The notes beneath the pieces were generated by a model that was not told where the DNA came from, did not search any database, and worked only from the letters and a program-made list of their open reading frames with translations. A DNA stretch of 64,000 bases from Anthoceros angustus (Eukaryota > Streptophyta > Anthocerotopsida > Anthocerotales > Anthocerotaceae), in NCBI GenBank assembly GCA_010909165.1, contig MU008163.1, positions 1,364,001-1,428,000 of the forward strand, written 5' to 3'. Each line of letters starts with the position of its first letter. The first letter of the stretch is position 1. Below are positions 1-9,958 of the stretch, piece after piece. The translations under genes were made by a program, and so were the position numbers.

Positions 1-26
1 TACGCAACGAACTCAGACATTTAACC

Positions 27-287
27 TATGGGCATTCGCCGTTATGCCCGTGGAGTTTGAGGTACCAACGCTCCGAGTCATGATGGAGGGACGCTTAATG
101 ATGAAGAAAGCCAACCGAGCGAGGGTTTGTCCAAGATACCTAAAGGCGGAGGAGGCGCAAAGACAATGCAATCGGTACAAAACCGGCGGAAGCTATGGCA
201 TCACCGCGACCCGCAAGGTGGAGTATGTGAAGGAGGGAGATCTAGCCCTTCTTTCTGACGATCGCCATATGCACTTCCCGGCAAGGG
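27..287 (+). pseudogene. Duplicated fragment of gypsy integrase C-terminus
   Basis: This stretch repeats the sequence at about 1289-1572: the same run from the end of the integrase core (LTYG, MPVEFEVPTLRV) to the segment reading DDRHMHF. The offset between the two MPVEF methionine codons is about 1292 bp. Here the C-terminal piece lies upstream of the integrase N-terminus, the wrong order for a pol gene, and no reverse transcriptase or RNase H lies between. It is either a tandem duplication cut by the window edge or the product of an internal deletion in a tandem element. It is open into the next segment only by chance of frame. Confidence 0.7.
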
Positions 288-419
288 AGGCAACACCAAA
301 ATCGACTATCCAGTTGAAGGCGGGCCGACCACTGGGATCGGAGGATGACTTTCCGGACGAGGAATTGGTGGCAGCAGTGGAGACACAGGAGGAGGAGCGC
401 AGTCTGAAGAACCCCAAAC

Positions 420-1572
420 TTGTGGACAGCGCAACCGTAGCAGAAGCGGAGAAGGGGAGCGGACGTAGAGGACGGCCCACCTATGCGGAGCTGGAACGGT
501 ACCTGTGGGAGATGGAGATTCCAAAGGAGTTAAACCGTGCCCAACAACAGGCCTTCGTACATTACGCTCGGCCCTTCAGGATGTACAATGGATGTATCTT
601 TAAGGTGGGACCGGACGGTGTGGAGCGTAGGTACCTTCAACAGGCAGAAACAGAGATAGTCATAAAAGGGATGCACGAAGGCCTGGGCGGTGGTCATTAT
701 GTTGCACAGGTCACCACCAAGAAAATCTTGGAGGCCGGATACTGGTGGCCCACCATGTATGGCGAAACGCACCAGTTTGTAAAAAGATGTGATGCTTGTC
801 AGCGGATCGGGAAGCCGACCCCCACGATGCAATGGCCGCTGGTGCCCATACTCGCACTAGCACCGTTTGAGAAATGGGGAATCGACTTCGTCGGACCTAT
901 CTGACCTGACGACACACATAGAAGAGGTACATCCTGGTGGCAACGGACTAATGCGGTGGGTGGAGGCGGCGGCAACAAGGACGGACTCTGCAAGTACAGT
1001 GGCAAAGTTCCTCTATGAGAACATCATCACGCGGTATGGGTGCACGTTGCAGTTGGTAAGTGATAGGGGAACTCATTTCCTCAATGATGTGATAACTGCA
1101 ATGACGGACTATTTCGGTATAAACCATCGCAAGATGGCTCCATACAACCCGAAGGCCAATGGGTTAACGGAGAAGACTAACGGACTTATGTGTCGCATCC
1201 TGAATAAGCTCACGATTAACTATGCGCACGACTGGGATACTAAGCTACCATCCGCGCTATGGGCCTTCAGGACGGCGGAGAAGGTAACTACGCAACGAAC
1301 TTCGTATTACTTAACCTATGGACACTCGCCGGTTATGCCCGTGGAGTTTGAGGTACCAACGCTCCGAGTCATGATGGAGGGACGCTTAATGATGAAGAAA
1401 GCCAGCTGGGCGGCTAGGGTTTGTCCGGCCTCGAGGAGGAGGAGGCGCAGATGTAATGCAATCGGTACAAAACCAGCGGAAGCTATGGCACGACCGGCGA
1501 CTCCATAGCGGGAGTATGTGAAGGAGGGATCTAGCCCTTCTTTCTGACGATCGCCATATGCACTTCCGGGCA
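420..1572 (+). pseudogene. Ty3/gypsy integrase, frameshifted
   Basis: Integrase joins retroelement cDNA to host DNA. Frame 44-904 carries the zinc-binding N-terminal domain (MHEG..GGHY, AGYWWPT, then CDACQRIGK, an HHCC pattern) and then WGIDFVGP at the start of the catalytic core. Near 927-965 the core reads VATD and then meets a stop and a frame change. The frame ending at 1508 continues with RWVEA, VSDRGTHF (second catalytic Asp), PYNPKANGLTEKTNG (catalytic Glu region), ALWAFRT and the MPVEFEVPTLRV tail. All three catalytic acidic positions are therefore present but split by at least one indel. The family call is firm. The PYNPKANGLTEK style is common in plant Ty3 elements. Confidence 0.85.
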
Positions 1573-1714
1573 AGCTTCACTTACGATGGATGGGCCTTAC
1601 CGGTAGTGCGGTCTCGAATGGGTCCGTTCGACTCCGTGATTAGATGGTGAATCGCTGCCCACAAATGGGTGGTGAAGAAGTATCATGCTTAGTGTTGGCG
1701 AGACGCCAATGTAT

Positions 1715-1724
1715 GAGAAGGGAG
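1715..1724 (+). promoter_or_regulatory. Polypurine tract of gypsy element G
   Basis: Ten consecutive purines (GAGAAGGGAG) lie about 150 bp after the integrase and two bases before TGTGGAC, the start of the sequence I read as the 3' LTR. In LTR retrotransposons this tract primes plus-strand DNA synthesis and sits immediately before the 3' LTR, so position and composition fit. Confidence 0.65.
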
Positions 1725-2387
1725 TATGTGGACAGCGGACTCCTTGGGGTTGGGAAATAAGCGGGGTTTGTTTTTTTCGTAGGTATGGAGTGTAAAATAA
1801 GGCGGAAAAGGAGGAATAAGCACGGACTCAGACTCGATGCTCGAGTACCGACTCCGGTAGGTAACGGACCCCGGTGCCACTCAAGGACCCCGAACACGCA
1901 ATGAGATCGGATAAGTCCGGACCCCACTCCGGGTCCGAATGGGATAAGTATGCCCAGTAAGGTAATTTAGAAGTTGGGGCGTGAGTTAGACAGAGCGGCG
2001 CCACGTGGACGGCCCTGAATGGAAGACGGGCATGCAGTAGGCCAGGACCATAGGGTTGCCAGTGGTCGTTATAGGTAGGTATTCACGCCTGCACGCTGGC
2101 GCGCACAAGGCCGAGTAGGCGGAAGCGCAGAGAGTAAGCCATGCAGCCTCGAGCCACGACAAATAAGAGCCACCTCCGCTACTTCCGACGGCGAGAGGCA
2201 AGGCGGAGGTCATTCTTCCAAGCAACTTCGCAGCGATCTTCGCATTCTCTCGCGCCGACACCCGCCTCCGGCGTTGTCTTTGATCGCCAGCACCTCGGCC
2301 GCCGACTTCGCGAGGGAAGCAACCGACGCCGCGCCAAGGAACGGACGATCATGGAGCCTCACACTCCAACAGCGGAGATGAGGGAAG

Positions 2388-2777
2388 ATGGGACCCAAGA
2401 AGGCGGCGGAGGTTTGGGAGCCATGGAGCTTGGTGGAGCGCAACATCGCCACCAAGCGCTACCCTACGTGGCTGGAGGAGGCGGGGATTGGTCAAGGAGT
2501 GGCACTGGACGCTTTCCTCGACACAAGCCGCCTAGTCCGGGAGTACGCCCGGAAGATGTTGGCAGCGGCCAACAAGGAGGTTCGCTCTAAGAGCCTTCGA
2601 GAGGACCCTAGGAGGTGGACCGTGGAGGTCCTGAGGGCGGTGTACAACCGGCCAGCGGAGGAAATTGGGGGCGTAGTCCCGGAACCTCTCAAGGCCAGGG
2701 GAAAGATAGAGGCGGCAAAGGCCGCCCTGCTGAAGCCAGGAACGCAACGAACAACCAACGGCCGGGTTGATGCCTGA
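2388..2777 (+). CDS. ORF of 129 codons inside the LTR, function unknown
   Basis: It starts MGPKKAAEVWEPW and runs as a plausible, mostly helical, charged protein (LVREYARKMLAAANKEVR, KARGKIEAAKAALL). The inverted LTR copy preserves the same DNA around 23170-23430 and 23700-23960, including the MAPK-like start and KEVRS, but with shifted frames. This suggests a once-coding sequence in the LTR or a captured gag-like region. No domain is recognised. It lies in element sense, upstream of the Glu/Arg-rich frames. The first methionine is chosen because the MxPK start is shared between copies. Confidence 0.4.
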   Translation: MGPKKAAEVWEPWSLVERNIATKRYPTWLEEAGIGQGVALDAFLDTSRLVREYARKMLAAANKEVRSKSLREDPRRWTVEVLRAVYNRPAEEIGGVVPEPLKARGKIEAAKAALLKPGTQRTTNGRVDA

Positions 2778-2829
2778 CTTGGCCGGACAGAGGGTGAGCA
2801 GGCCGTGATCATTGTCCATCGAACATGCT

Positions 2830-2852
2830 CACCAAGGTAGATCACCTTGGTG
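2830..2852. repeat. Inverted repeat CACCAAGGT-N5-ACCTTGGTG
   Basis: A perfect 9-bp dyad with a 5-base centre. It follows the 129-codon ORF, and the inverted LTR copy carries the same dyad twice (22973-22995 and 23518-23540), with a different centre. Conservation of both arms in three places suggests a hairpin or protein-binding site, though the arms could simply be identical by descent. Confidence 0.8.
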
Positions 2853-2981
2853 ACACCGGTGTTCCCGCATGCGCCGCAGAGGAAGGAGGCGATCGGGAAG
2901 GATCATCTTCGCCAGATCAATCGTGAAGCTCAAGCCGAGGTGAGAAGCCTCCTCCGTCGGCGTTATCGCCGTTCTTAATTC

Positions 2982-4754
2982 ATGTGGGCACGCGAACCTC
3001 CCAAGGAGGGAGAAGAGGAACGCAGAGGCGGGCCGCCACGGAGGCGTATGGAAGAGCGCGGAGGTGGAGGCCCGTCCGGCAAGCAAGAGGCGGAGGAAGA
3101 CGATCGAGGGAATCCTGACTCCATACGTCTGAGCGGACTCGCCACCGAGGGAAGTGTGGGAGGACATCCCCGCTTCCTCCTCCCGGTGCCCCCACCGAGC
3201 AAAGCAGGAGGTGGAGGAGGCGGGAGGCGTATGGAAGAGCGCGGAGGTGGAGGAAGCAAGCCATGCATCACCACCACCACGACGACGGCACGAGCCCCGA
3301 CGGACTGCCGGGACCAAGAGGCGGAAGGCGTGCCACCCGCCAACGCAAAGACCTGTGACGGCCTGCGTTGCCCCCGCCAACGAGTGGCAAGAAGTCGAGG
3401 AGGCGGAGGAGGCGGAAAGGGACGCCGCCCAAGGAGCGGAGGCCACAAGGAGGCGCATGGTGCCCCCACCGAGTCCTGTCTCCGACCGGGAGAGGCAAAA
3501 GGGTCAGCTCCCGAACCCCCTCACCCCCTCCGAGCCCCAGGAGAAAGAGGGCGGACAAGGAATTGGCGGCCAAGAGGGCCAAAGAAGGTGAGGCTCCGGA
3601 CCTCAGTACTCAGGACCTAAGGGTCCTGATTAGGTCCGGAGAGCCCAGTCCGGACTCACTCCGGGCTGCGGTATGGAGGTCCTTGGCGGACCGAGAGATG
3701 CCCGCCCCCACGACGGACTTCTTGGGGGCCTCACCGGTGGCAGCCGTGGAAGAGACACGGTCCTGCCACCCATGGACGGTATGCCTGGGACTCTACGGAC
3801 GGCCGAGAAGACCTGTGGAGGTGGAGGCCAAGGAGGCGATGGTGCTCCTCCGTGAGCATGGAGGCGCCCAGAGGCAAGGAAGAAGGCGGAAGTCCTCGGC
3901 CGCATCGAGGAAGGCGGAAGGCGGAGGCGGAGCGCGAGGTCCGAGCATTAGAAGACCGGACCAAGGTCCTCCACCGTGAGGAGGAGCGAGGGAGGAGGAG
4001 GCCCAAGCACGGGCCAAGCCTGCACAAGGAGGCGATGGTGCTCCTCCAGGAGCATGGAGGCGGCCCAGGAGGCAAGGAAGAAGGCGGAAGTCCTCGGCCG
4101 CATCGAGGAAGGGAAACGGCGGGAGGCGGAGCGCGAGGTCCGAGCGATTCAGGAAGACCGGACCAAGGTCCTCCAGCTGTGTGAGCAGCTGAGGCAGGCG
4201 CAGGAGGCCCAAGCACGGGCTGAAGATCTCTGCAGACGAAGGGGGGAGGCGCAGAAGGAGGCGGAGAGGGCTCGCGACCTGGCTGAGGCGGCCCGGCCGC
4301 CCAACATCGACCCGAGGCTCACCAAGGCCGAGGAGAAGCGGAAGCGGCGGTCGACCGGGATCACTATCGACGTGATCGAACCGTGGAGGGAGACGGGTCC
4401 GAACCTCTCAAGGCCGAACAAAGCAGAAGTGAGCAAGCATGCCGAGCCGTGAGGAGGAGCTGGAGGTCAAGACCGGAAATAGGGGACCTGTGGTGCACTG
4501 CAGGAGAAGGGGCGAGGGAGCCGGAGGATGAAGGATACCTTGAGCCGCAACTCCAAGACGACGGAAAGCAGGGGTTCTCAACGAGAGAATCCAAGACTTC
4601 GAGCGGAGATAGAGCGCCCAGCCGCTTGAAGACGGAGGAGAATAGGCGACCCAAGGAGTTCGACGCCGCGAGGCCGCAGCAGCAGAGGTGGAGGAAGCCG
4701 AGTCGACGGGGATACCGCCCGCCTGGAGAAGGAAGTGGCGACCGGAAAGGATAA
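2982..4754 (+). pseudogene. Glu/Arg-rich coiled-coil reading frames in the LTR
   Basis: The plus strand is strongly purine-rich (GGAGG, GAAGG) and gives overlapping open frames rich in Glu, Arg, Lys and Ala. The most protein-like part is 3976-4452, where a frame reads EGKRREAEREVRAIQEDRT, then CEQLRQAQEAQARAEDL and KAEEKRKRR, a heptad-like coiled coil. Frames switch at about 3620, 3980 and 4380, so no continuous ORF remains. Composition bias alone opens several frames here, so coding status is uncertain. The layout (charged head then coiled coil) recalls the R-element ORF, but I see no direct sequence match. Confidence 0.35.
3830..4190 (+). repeat. Tandem duplication, period about 196 bp
   Basis: The sequence from AAGGAGGCGATGG at 3830 is repeated from 4026, including GAGCATGGAGGC, the AAGGCGGAAGTCCTCGGCC block and the GACCGGACCAAGG block. 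The copies differ by small indels. It lies inside the coiled-coil frames and lengthens them. Confidence 0.8.
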
Positions 4755-6052
4755 ACGGAGGGAAGAAAGCGCTGGAGGAGAACGCCGAGCACCTCTGGCG
4801 GAGGGTGAGCTCGGCTCCATGGCCAAAGAATCATGAGCCGGAACGACGGAGGAGGAGAACGCCGAAAGAAGGCCGCAGGAGGTGGAGGCCGCTTTGGTGG
4901 CATCGAGGAGTCCGCACTGCAGGAGGTGGAGGCCCAAGGAGGCGGCCAGGCCGGACAACATGCCCACCGCCGAGCACCTCGGAGGGAATACCGGTGCCCG
5001 GCCCATGTGGAGGAGGCCAACAAGTCGATTCCGACTTTGCCTACTACCACGCAGAGCTCCTCAAGGCTGGAGGTCTTGCGCCACCCAGGCAGGTGAGCGG
5101 ACTTCCGTAAGGGCTCAAGGAGGAGCGAGGGAGGAAGGACCCGGGATGCAGCCCACGGGACCCTAGGAGCTACTGCTTGATGACACAGCAGCAGGGAGAG
5201 CAGGAGGAGCCGGACGGAAGAAGGGTCAGACCTGAGGTAAGCACTCTGCACCTCCGCACGGAAGGAAGGGAGGAGGGCCCTTGGGAGGCCGTGGAAGGGG
5301 CGCAACCGGGCACTCGGGAACCAAGGGAGGCTGGGATGAGCCGTGATCGCCCGTGAGGAGGCAAAACCAGAGCGGGTCCGGACTTTGTCCGGACTCGAGG
5401 AAGGTTGGGCCCAAGACCGGACCCCGAGGCAAGTCCGGCCCTCAAGGAAGTCCGACTTAGAGGTCCAGATTTAGTGACGAGACCGACCCCGAGGTCCTGA
5501 CCTGTGGAAGGGTTGGGCCCAGAAGACCGGACCCCAGAGGCAAGTCCGGACCCCGAGGTCCGAACTCCGTAAGGGCTCAAGGAGGAGGAGGCCGGACCCG
5601 GAGGAAGAAGGCCGGACCTAGAGGTCCGGACTCCGGAGTCGAGACGGGGTCCTGAGGTCCAGACTGGAGTGGGGAGAGCCACCATCACCCAGCAGATCCA
5701 TCTTGAGGCTGCAGGGCCCGCCAGAGATAAGAGAGGAGGGAGGAGGACTTAGTGGTGGCCGTTGTCGAGGCCGCAGCAGGAGGCGGAGCGAGGTCCGGAC
5801 CTGTGGTGCACTGCAGGAGAGGTAGGGGTCCCGCCTCGCGGATCATCCGATTGGGTGCGCCGCAGTCGTCAGGGCTCGGCTTTGGGCCGCCGGTGCCAAG
5901 ACGGAATCAGGGGCCATCCCAGCCCCACCACCGACGGCGGAGATAGGAGGAATAGGGAGAATAGTAGGCGGCCGATTAGGTCCGGACTCGAGGAAGGTTG
6001 GGCCCAGGCCGGACGGAGGAATAGAGGTGTAATAAAGGCGCCGACCTTCGGC

Positions 6053-6064
6053 GTAGTATAAGAG
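6053..6064 (+). promoter_or_regulatory. TATA box, first copy, in LTR-G
   Basis: GTAGTATAAGAG follows GGCGCCGACCTTCGGC and precedes GAGTAAAGCATCTTTCTC, a layout typical of plant gypsy LTRs, where transcription starts shortly after the TATA box. This would mark the U3/R boundary. Confidence 0.5.
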
Positions 6065-6747
6065 GGCTGAGGTTGCTCTGAGTAAAGCATCTTTCTCTTG
6101 GTGTTGATGCGTCTTCTGGCAAGCTCTTGGGTGCCTTCTTGTTAACGCGAGTCCCGAGTCATCGAAAGCAGCCGACCGAGAGACCGATTAAGGTCTTAGT
6201 GATGACCCTAACGTGTGGTGGTGTGTGCGGAAGCGGCGCTTAGGGACCCTTGCTCGTCAGGCGGTGGCGGCCGATTAGGTCCGGACCGAGTCGAGACGGG
6301 GTCCCGAGGTCCGGACTCGAGGAAGGCCGGACCTAGAGGTCCGGACTCGAGTCGAGACGGGGTCCCGAGGTCCGGACTCGAGGAAGGGAGGAGGAGAGCC
6401 ACCGATCACCCAGATCCATCTCTTGGAGGGCTGCTGCGAGGCCCGAGATAAGAGGAGGAGGAGGACTTAGTGGTGGCCGCCGTTGTCGAGGCCGCAGCAG
6501 GAGGCCGGACCCCGAGGAGAGGTAGGGGTCCCGCCTCGCGGATCATCCGATTGGGTGCGCATGATCGTCGAGCTCGGCTTTGGGCGCGGTGCCAAGGCAG
6601 ATCGGGGGCCATCCGGCCCATGTGGAGGAGGCAAAACCAGAGCGGAGATAGGAGGAATAGGGAGAATAGTAGGCGGCCGATTAGGTCCGGACCCCGGAGG
6701 AACTCGGGAGGCGGAGGAATAGAGGTGTAATAAAGGCGCCGACCTTG

Positions 6748-6759
6748 GTAGTATAAGAG
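6748..6759 (+). promoter_or_regulatory. TATA box, second copy, in LTR-G
   Basis: The same GTAGTATAAGAG with the same downstream AGTAAAGCATCTTTCTC, 695 bp after the first copy, produced by the direct duplication of this part of the LTR. Confidence 0.5.
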
Positions 6760-7398
6760 GGCCGAGGTCGCCTCGAGTAAAGCATCTTTCTCTTGGTGTT
6801 GATGCGTCTTGGCGAGCTCTTGGGTGCCTTCTTGTTAGCAGTCTGAGTCAGCGGTGGCGGCCGGAGGCCGATTAAGGTCTTAGTGAGACCCTAACGTGTG
6901 GTGGTGTGTGCGGAAGCGGCGCTTAGGGACCCTTGCTCGTCAGGCGGTGGCCCAGCGTTGGGCGGGCCGGGCAGTGAGCGGAGGAACTCGGGAGGCGGAG
7001 CGAGGTCCGGACTTAGAGGCCCGGCAGAGCTACGAAGGAGGTCCGGACCGCATAGCCACCCGCGCTTTTCCCAAGGACGATGAGTGTAGTAAGTAGGGTG
7101 AGAGGAACGGACTAGATGGATGAGTGACGAACTTGAACGACGGAGGAGGCCGGACCACGAGGTCCGGACTTAGAGGTCCGGACTTAGAGGCCCAAGCACG
7201 GGCCCTGGTGAACGCTATGCGGGTAGTTAGGTGTGAAACGATAAATAGGCGTGTTGAGACTGAACGGACCCTAAGTAAGGTGAGGAACGATTGAAACGTG
7301 GCAAACGGAGCTACCATTCTCTTGGCGGACCTAGAGGTCCGGACTCACTACAACGACACGGATTGCTTGGCGGTGGCCATCGTGAAAGTCCCGCCACA

Positions 7399-9106
7399 CA
7401 TAGCAACCACATCCTTGTGCTGCTCCGAAACTTAGCCAACTCCCGACCTACAACGACATGATACGTTCATAGGCCCTGCCCCTACGAAGGTAGGCCCACT
7501 GTGGTGACCACATGGGTACTCAGACCCCCTCGAAAAGGAGTGTTTTTTTTGTTTTGTGTTTAAGTTGTGAGAATCGTGTGGAGTTGGAATGTGAAGTAGG
7601 TTAGGAAATAAGAAAAGTCTACTAGAGCCTAGTAGGAGGAAGAGAGTCTAGTCCTGATCCTGGACAGAACCTCGGAGGGTTGGCTGCTCGACCGGTTGCT
7701 AACGCGGTTGCTAGAGCCGTTGCTACAGGACTGCTGTTATGATGAACCGACTTTGGGGTCTGCGTGGTAGCAACCAAGTCGGAGTTATTTTCCGATAAAT
7801 TCGGAAAACCTATTTGGGCGAAATCACAGGGAAATACCCGAACGGGAAGTAACGGGGGGTCCTATTAGCAATTAAGCCCAGCGGCGGGAAGTGACGAGGA
7901 GTATCTTCATGAATCTAAGCGATGAAGATGGCGCCACCGAATCTGATCTGCGGGTCTGAGACGAGCGGACGCTGACGGGGCAGTGTCGCGCTGAGTCATG
8001 AAGGTACCGGTAGCGACAATCGCGCCAAGAACGGCCGAATTTGTTCTGAGTAGCATGCTCGGGAGGATGCGGCGGTGGCTGGAAGCCGGGCAGGGAGCCG
8101 TATGCTGAGCCGGCGGCAACACCCAAGTTACGGTCGGTGGAAGGAGCCAGAGGTGACGGAGCAAATTCCGGCATGAAGGTCCGTGGAGAACGCTCAAGAT
8201 GCAGGTGACCTTAACGAGTGAGCAGGCGCGGTGCAAGTTCTGCCCCAACAATGGTGGGAAGTAATCTGGCTGTGCAGCTCCTGGAGGAGGCTGGGCGGGC
8301 GGTTCAGGTGCTGCGACTGGTGCCGCAGGAAGCTGGGAAGAGCACGGTGAATTGGATAGGGCCAGGTGAAGTGGCTGTAGGAACTGTCCGCAAGATTGGT
8401 GAAAAAGTGGGGTGTGGTCGGGACAGGGCACGGACTGGTGGCACGCACCCTGGAGAAGCTTTCTGAGGAATGTCCTGGAAAACATAGTGATTCTTGTAAC
8501 TAGAGAAGCGGGGAACGTGGTCACAGCCATAAGGGGTCGCTGGGCATGCCGGGAGTAGCCGGGCTGGAACAGGAGTAACACGATGGGAGAGACAGGCCTG
8601 GAATAATCAACCGAAGTGACGCCAGAAGCTGCGGATAGAGGCTGAGACGAAGTGCACCAGGAGTCACTGTCTAACCGTGGTTGCAGGATACACCCTCCAG
8701 GCCTTACACAACTGAGGTGGGTTGGAAAGCAGCGGCTGGCCTGAGCCGAGGCAGGCGACATGTGGCAGTCAGAGGATAAGAACGGGATTTCTATTCCAGG
8801 ATGGTGCCCGGCGCGGAAGCCGAACAGAAACGAGTGGAGGTTATGGTGCGGGTTGAATGAATCTGTGGTCCGAGGGTGGTCTGTTGTGTTTTACAAGTTG
8901 TCCTAAGGACAGAGAGGTGCCAAGCCGAGGGGACAAGACCACGAGTTAACCTTGCTGTATGAGGGTAATTGCAAGATTCCAGTCGGAGTAAATTAAGTCG
9001 GCCCCGCATGTTGAGGTCCTGCACGGGAGCCGAGCGAATTATGCCATAGGGGGATCCTCCAGTCAAGCAGGGTACCAGGGCTAAGCGGAAAATCCGGCGA
9101 GGAAGC
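7399..9106. other. Unassigned block between LTR-G and the 9.1-kb ORF
   Basis: After the end of LTR-G I recognise no element. It holds a T-rich run near 7540, several GGTTGCT motifs at 7697-7730 and a long minus-strand open frame listed separately. I see no LTR ends, primer site or pol motif. Confidence 0.5.
7907..8761 (-). CDS. Open frame of 284 codons, unrecognised
   Basis: The frame is rich in Pro, Ser, Leu and Arg (for example EPPAQPPPGAAQP) and has no motif I recognise. The plus strand of this segment is purine-rich, which thins stop codons on the minus strand, so it may be open by composition. It appears only once in the window, unlike its neighbours, so no conservation can be checked here. 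It might be a decayed gag-like sequence; I would not assign a function. Confidence 0.15.
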   Translation of the reverse strand: MSPASAQASRCFPTHLSCVRPGGCILQPRLDSDSWCTSSQPLSAASGVTSVDYSRPVSPIVLLLFQPGYSRHAQRPLMAVTTFPASLVTRITMFSRTFLRKLLQGACHQSVPCPDHTPLFHQSCGQFLQPLHLALSNSPCSSQLPAAPVAAPEPPAQPPPGAAQPDYFPPLLGQNLHRACSLVKVTCILSVLHGPSCRNLLRHLWLLPPTVTWVLPPAQHTAPCPASSHRRILPSMLLRTNSAVLGAIVATGTFMTQRDTAPSASARLRPADQIRWRHLHRLDS

Positions 9107-9958
9107 ATGGCTCCTAAGAAGACCACTCCGGTGGCCATTGAGGCCAGTACCACTGTCCAGTGGCCCAACATGGGCCAAGCAGGAGGCACAAGCTGTCATT
9201 GCTCCCACATTGTCTAGGGTGGAGAATGGCTGGGTCACCAACAAGCTGGATCCCGAGCTGGCTGGATTAGCCAAGTGGATCCTGTGCTCTCAGCTCACTA
9301 AGAAGCTGGACCACATTGCTGACCATTTTCTTGTCTTTCTCTATGAGGTGGTAAGAGGGTCCAAGATAGATTGGGCCAGGATGTTCTATGACATAGCATG
9401 CAAGGAGAGGGACCACTTTACCCTACCATCACCCAGTCCCTCCGCTCTATCTCCCTCTTAATCCACGTCTTCGACCATGCCAAGTTGCTGGGGGGAATGG
9501 AGATGATCTCAACCTTTCACTCCTGGAAGCCTGTGTTTGAGAGGAGGAAGCCCAAAGAGGAGTCAGAGGACGAAGCCATCTCCAGTGGTACTGGGAGTGA
9601 AGATGAAAAGTCTGAAGTGTCCATGAAGAGGGATGTGGCTGTTGCTGAGGTAGCAGCCGCGGTTGCTAACAAAGCAACCGGGGTTGCTAAGACCCCAACA
9701 GGCACCAAGAGGGGTCGGACTGAGCAACAGGGGACTCCAACCACACCTAGAGCCACAAGAGCACGCACTGGGAGCTCACATGAACAAAAGCAGGACAAGG
9801 GAAAGGCCAGGGCAGCACCAGTTCCACTGGAGCCTGTGGCTGGGGAAGCCACAGGTCAACAGGAGGAATCAGCCCAACCCTTGGGCACAGTCGAGCTGAT
9901 CCGAGAAAGTGACTACCTGTTCAAGGAAGTGTCTTTCAAGTATACCCCGGAAGTTGTG
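9107..9958 (+). pseudogene. Unknown retroelement-type ORF with helical domain, frameshifted
   Basis: A start reading MAPKKTTPVAIEAS at 9107 leads through two frame changes (near 9180 and 9400). The segments read NGWVTNKLDPELAGLAKW, HIADHFLVFLYEVVRG, a W-x-R-MFYDIACKER stretch, an acidic stretch (KEESEDEAISSGTGSEDE), a Lys/Thr/Arg-rich linker and SDYLFKEVSFKYTP. The order NGW..., W..., a hydrophobic LVF(L/V) helix, GxKxxW and xMxYxxxxxxRE also occurs in the R-element ORF at 14.5 kb, so the two may be distant relatives. It is cut off where a minus-strand copia gag begins. It resembles uncharacterised plant transposon-associated proteins in layout only. Confidence 0.4.

Larger units (their letters stand above)
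5610..6950 (+). repeat. Direct duplication of the LTR promoter region, period about 690 bp
   Basis: The segment with AGAGCCACC, GACTTAGTGGTGGCC, the TCATCCGATTGGGTGCGC block, the TATA region, CTTTCTCTTGGTGTTGATGCG and GTGTGTGCGGAAGCGG occurs twice. Offsets are 683-717 bp, depending on the point measured. The solo LTR at 19582-24590 has only one copy, so the duplication is specific to this LTR. Confidence 0.8.
5368..7345. repeat. Cluster of the palindrome GTCCGGAC
   Basis: I count 16 copies of the 8-bp palindrome GTCCGGAC in about 2 kb, mostly as (A)GAGGTCCGGACT(C/T) with flanking GAGG or CGAGGAAGG. The inverted LTR copy has at least five between about 20538 and 20710. They are interspersed at irregular spacing, not as a fixed-period satellite. 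Each contains TCCGGA and a central CG. The function is unknown. Confidence 0.85.
1727..7398 (+). mobile_element. Very long 3' LTR of gypsy element G
   Basis: The block begins TGTGGAC right after a polypurine tract and ends CGCCACA. The same sequence occurs inverted at 19582-24590, with the same two ends (one base changed at one end) and a 5-bp duplication GTAGG outside them. Landmarks occur in the same order in both copies: leader-like start, a gag-like ORF, an inverted repeat, a Glu/Arg-rich region, GTCCGGAC clusters, and a TATA box near the far end. The simplest reading is a 5-5.7 kb LTR with a U3 of over 4 kb, a size known for a few plant gypsy families such as Ogre. No matching TSD is seen around this copy. 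The alternative is a 5-kb non-autonomous element with TG...CA ends. Confidence 0.65.

Noticed and set aside
3154-3591. Alternative Arg/Pro-rich frames overlapping 2982-3620
   Set aside because: Several frames are open at once in purine-rich DNA. None has a motif or support from the inverted copy.
1727-7398. 5-bp target duplication around the plus-strand LTR-G
   Set aside because: The flanks GAGTA and CATAG do not match. As a 3' LTR it would have its partner duplication beyond the window start.
7690-7735. GGTTGCT repeats as possible tRNA or small RNA
   Set aside because: No cloverleaf, anticodon arm or internal promoter boxes could be found.
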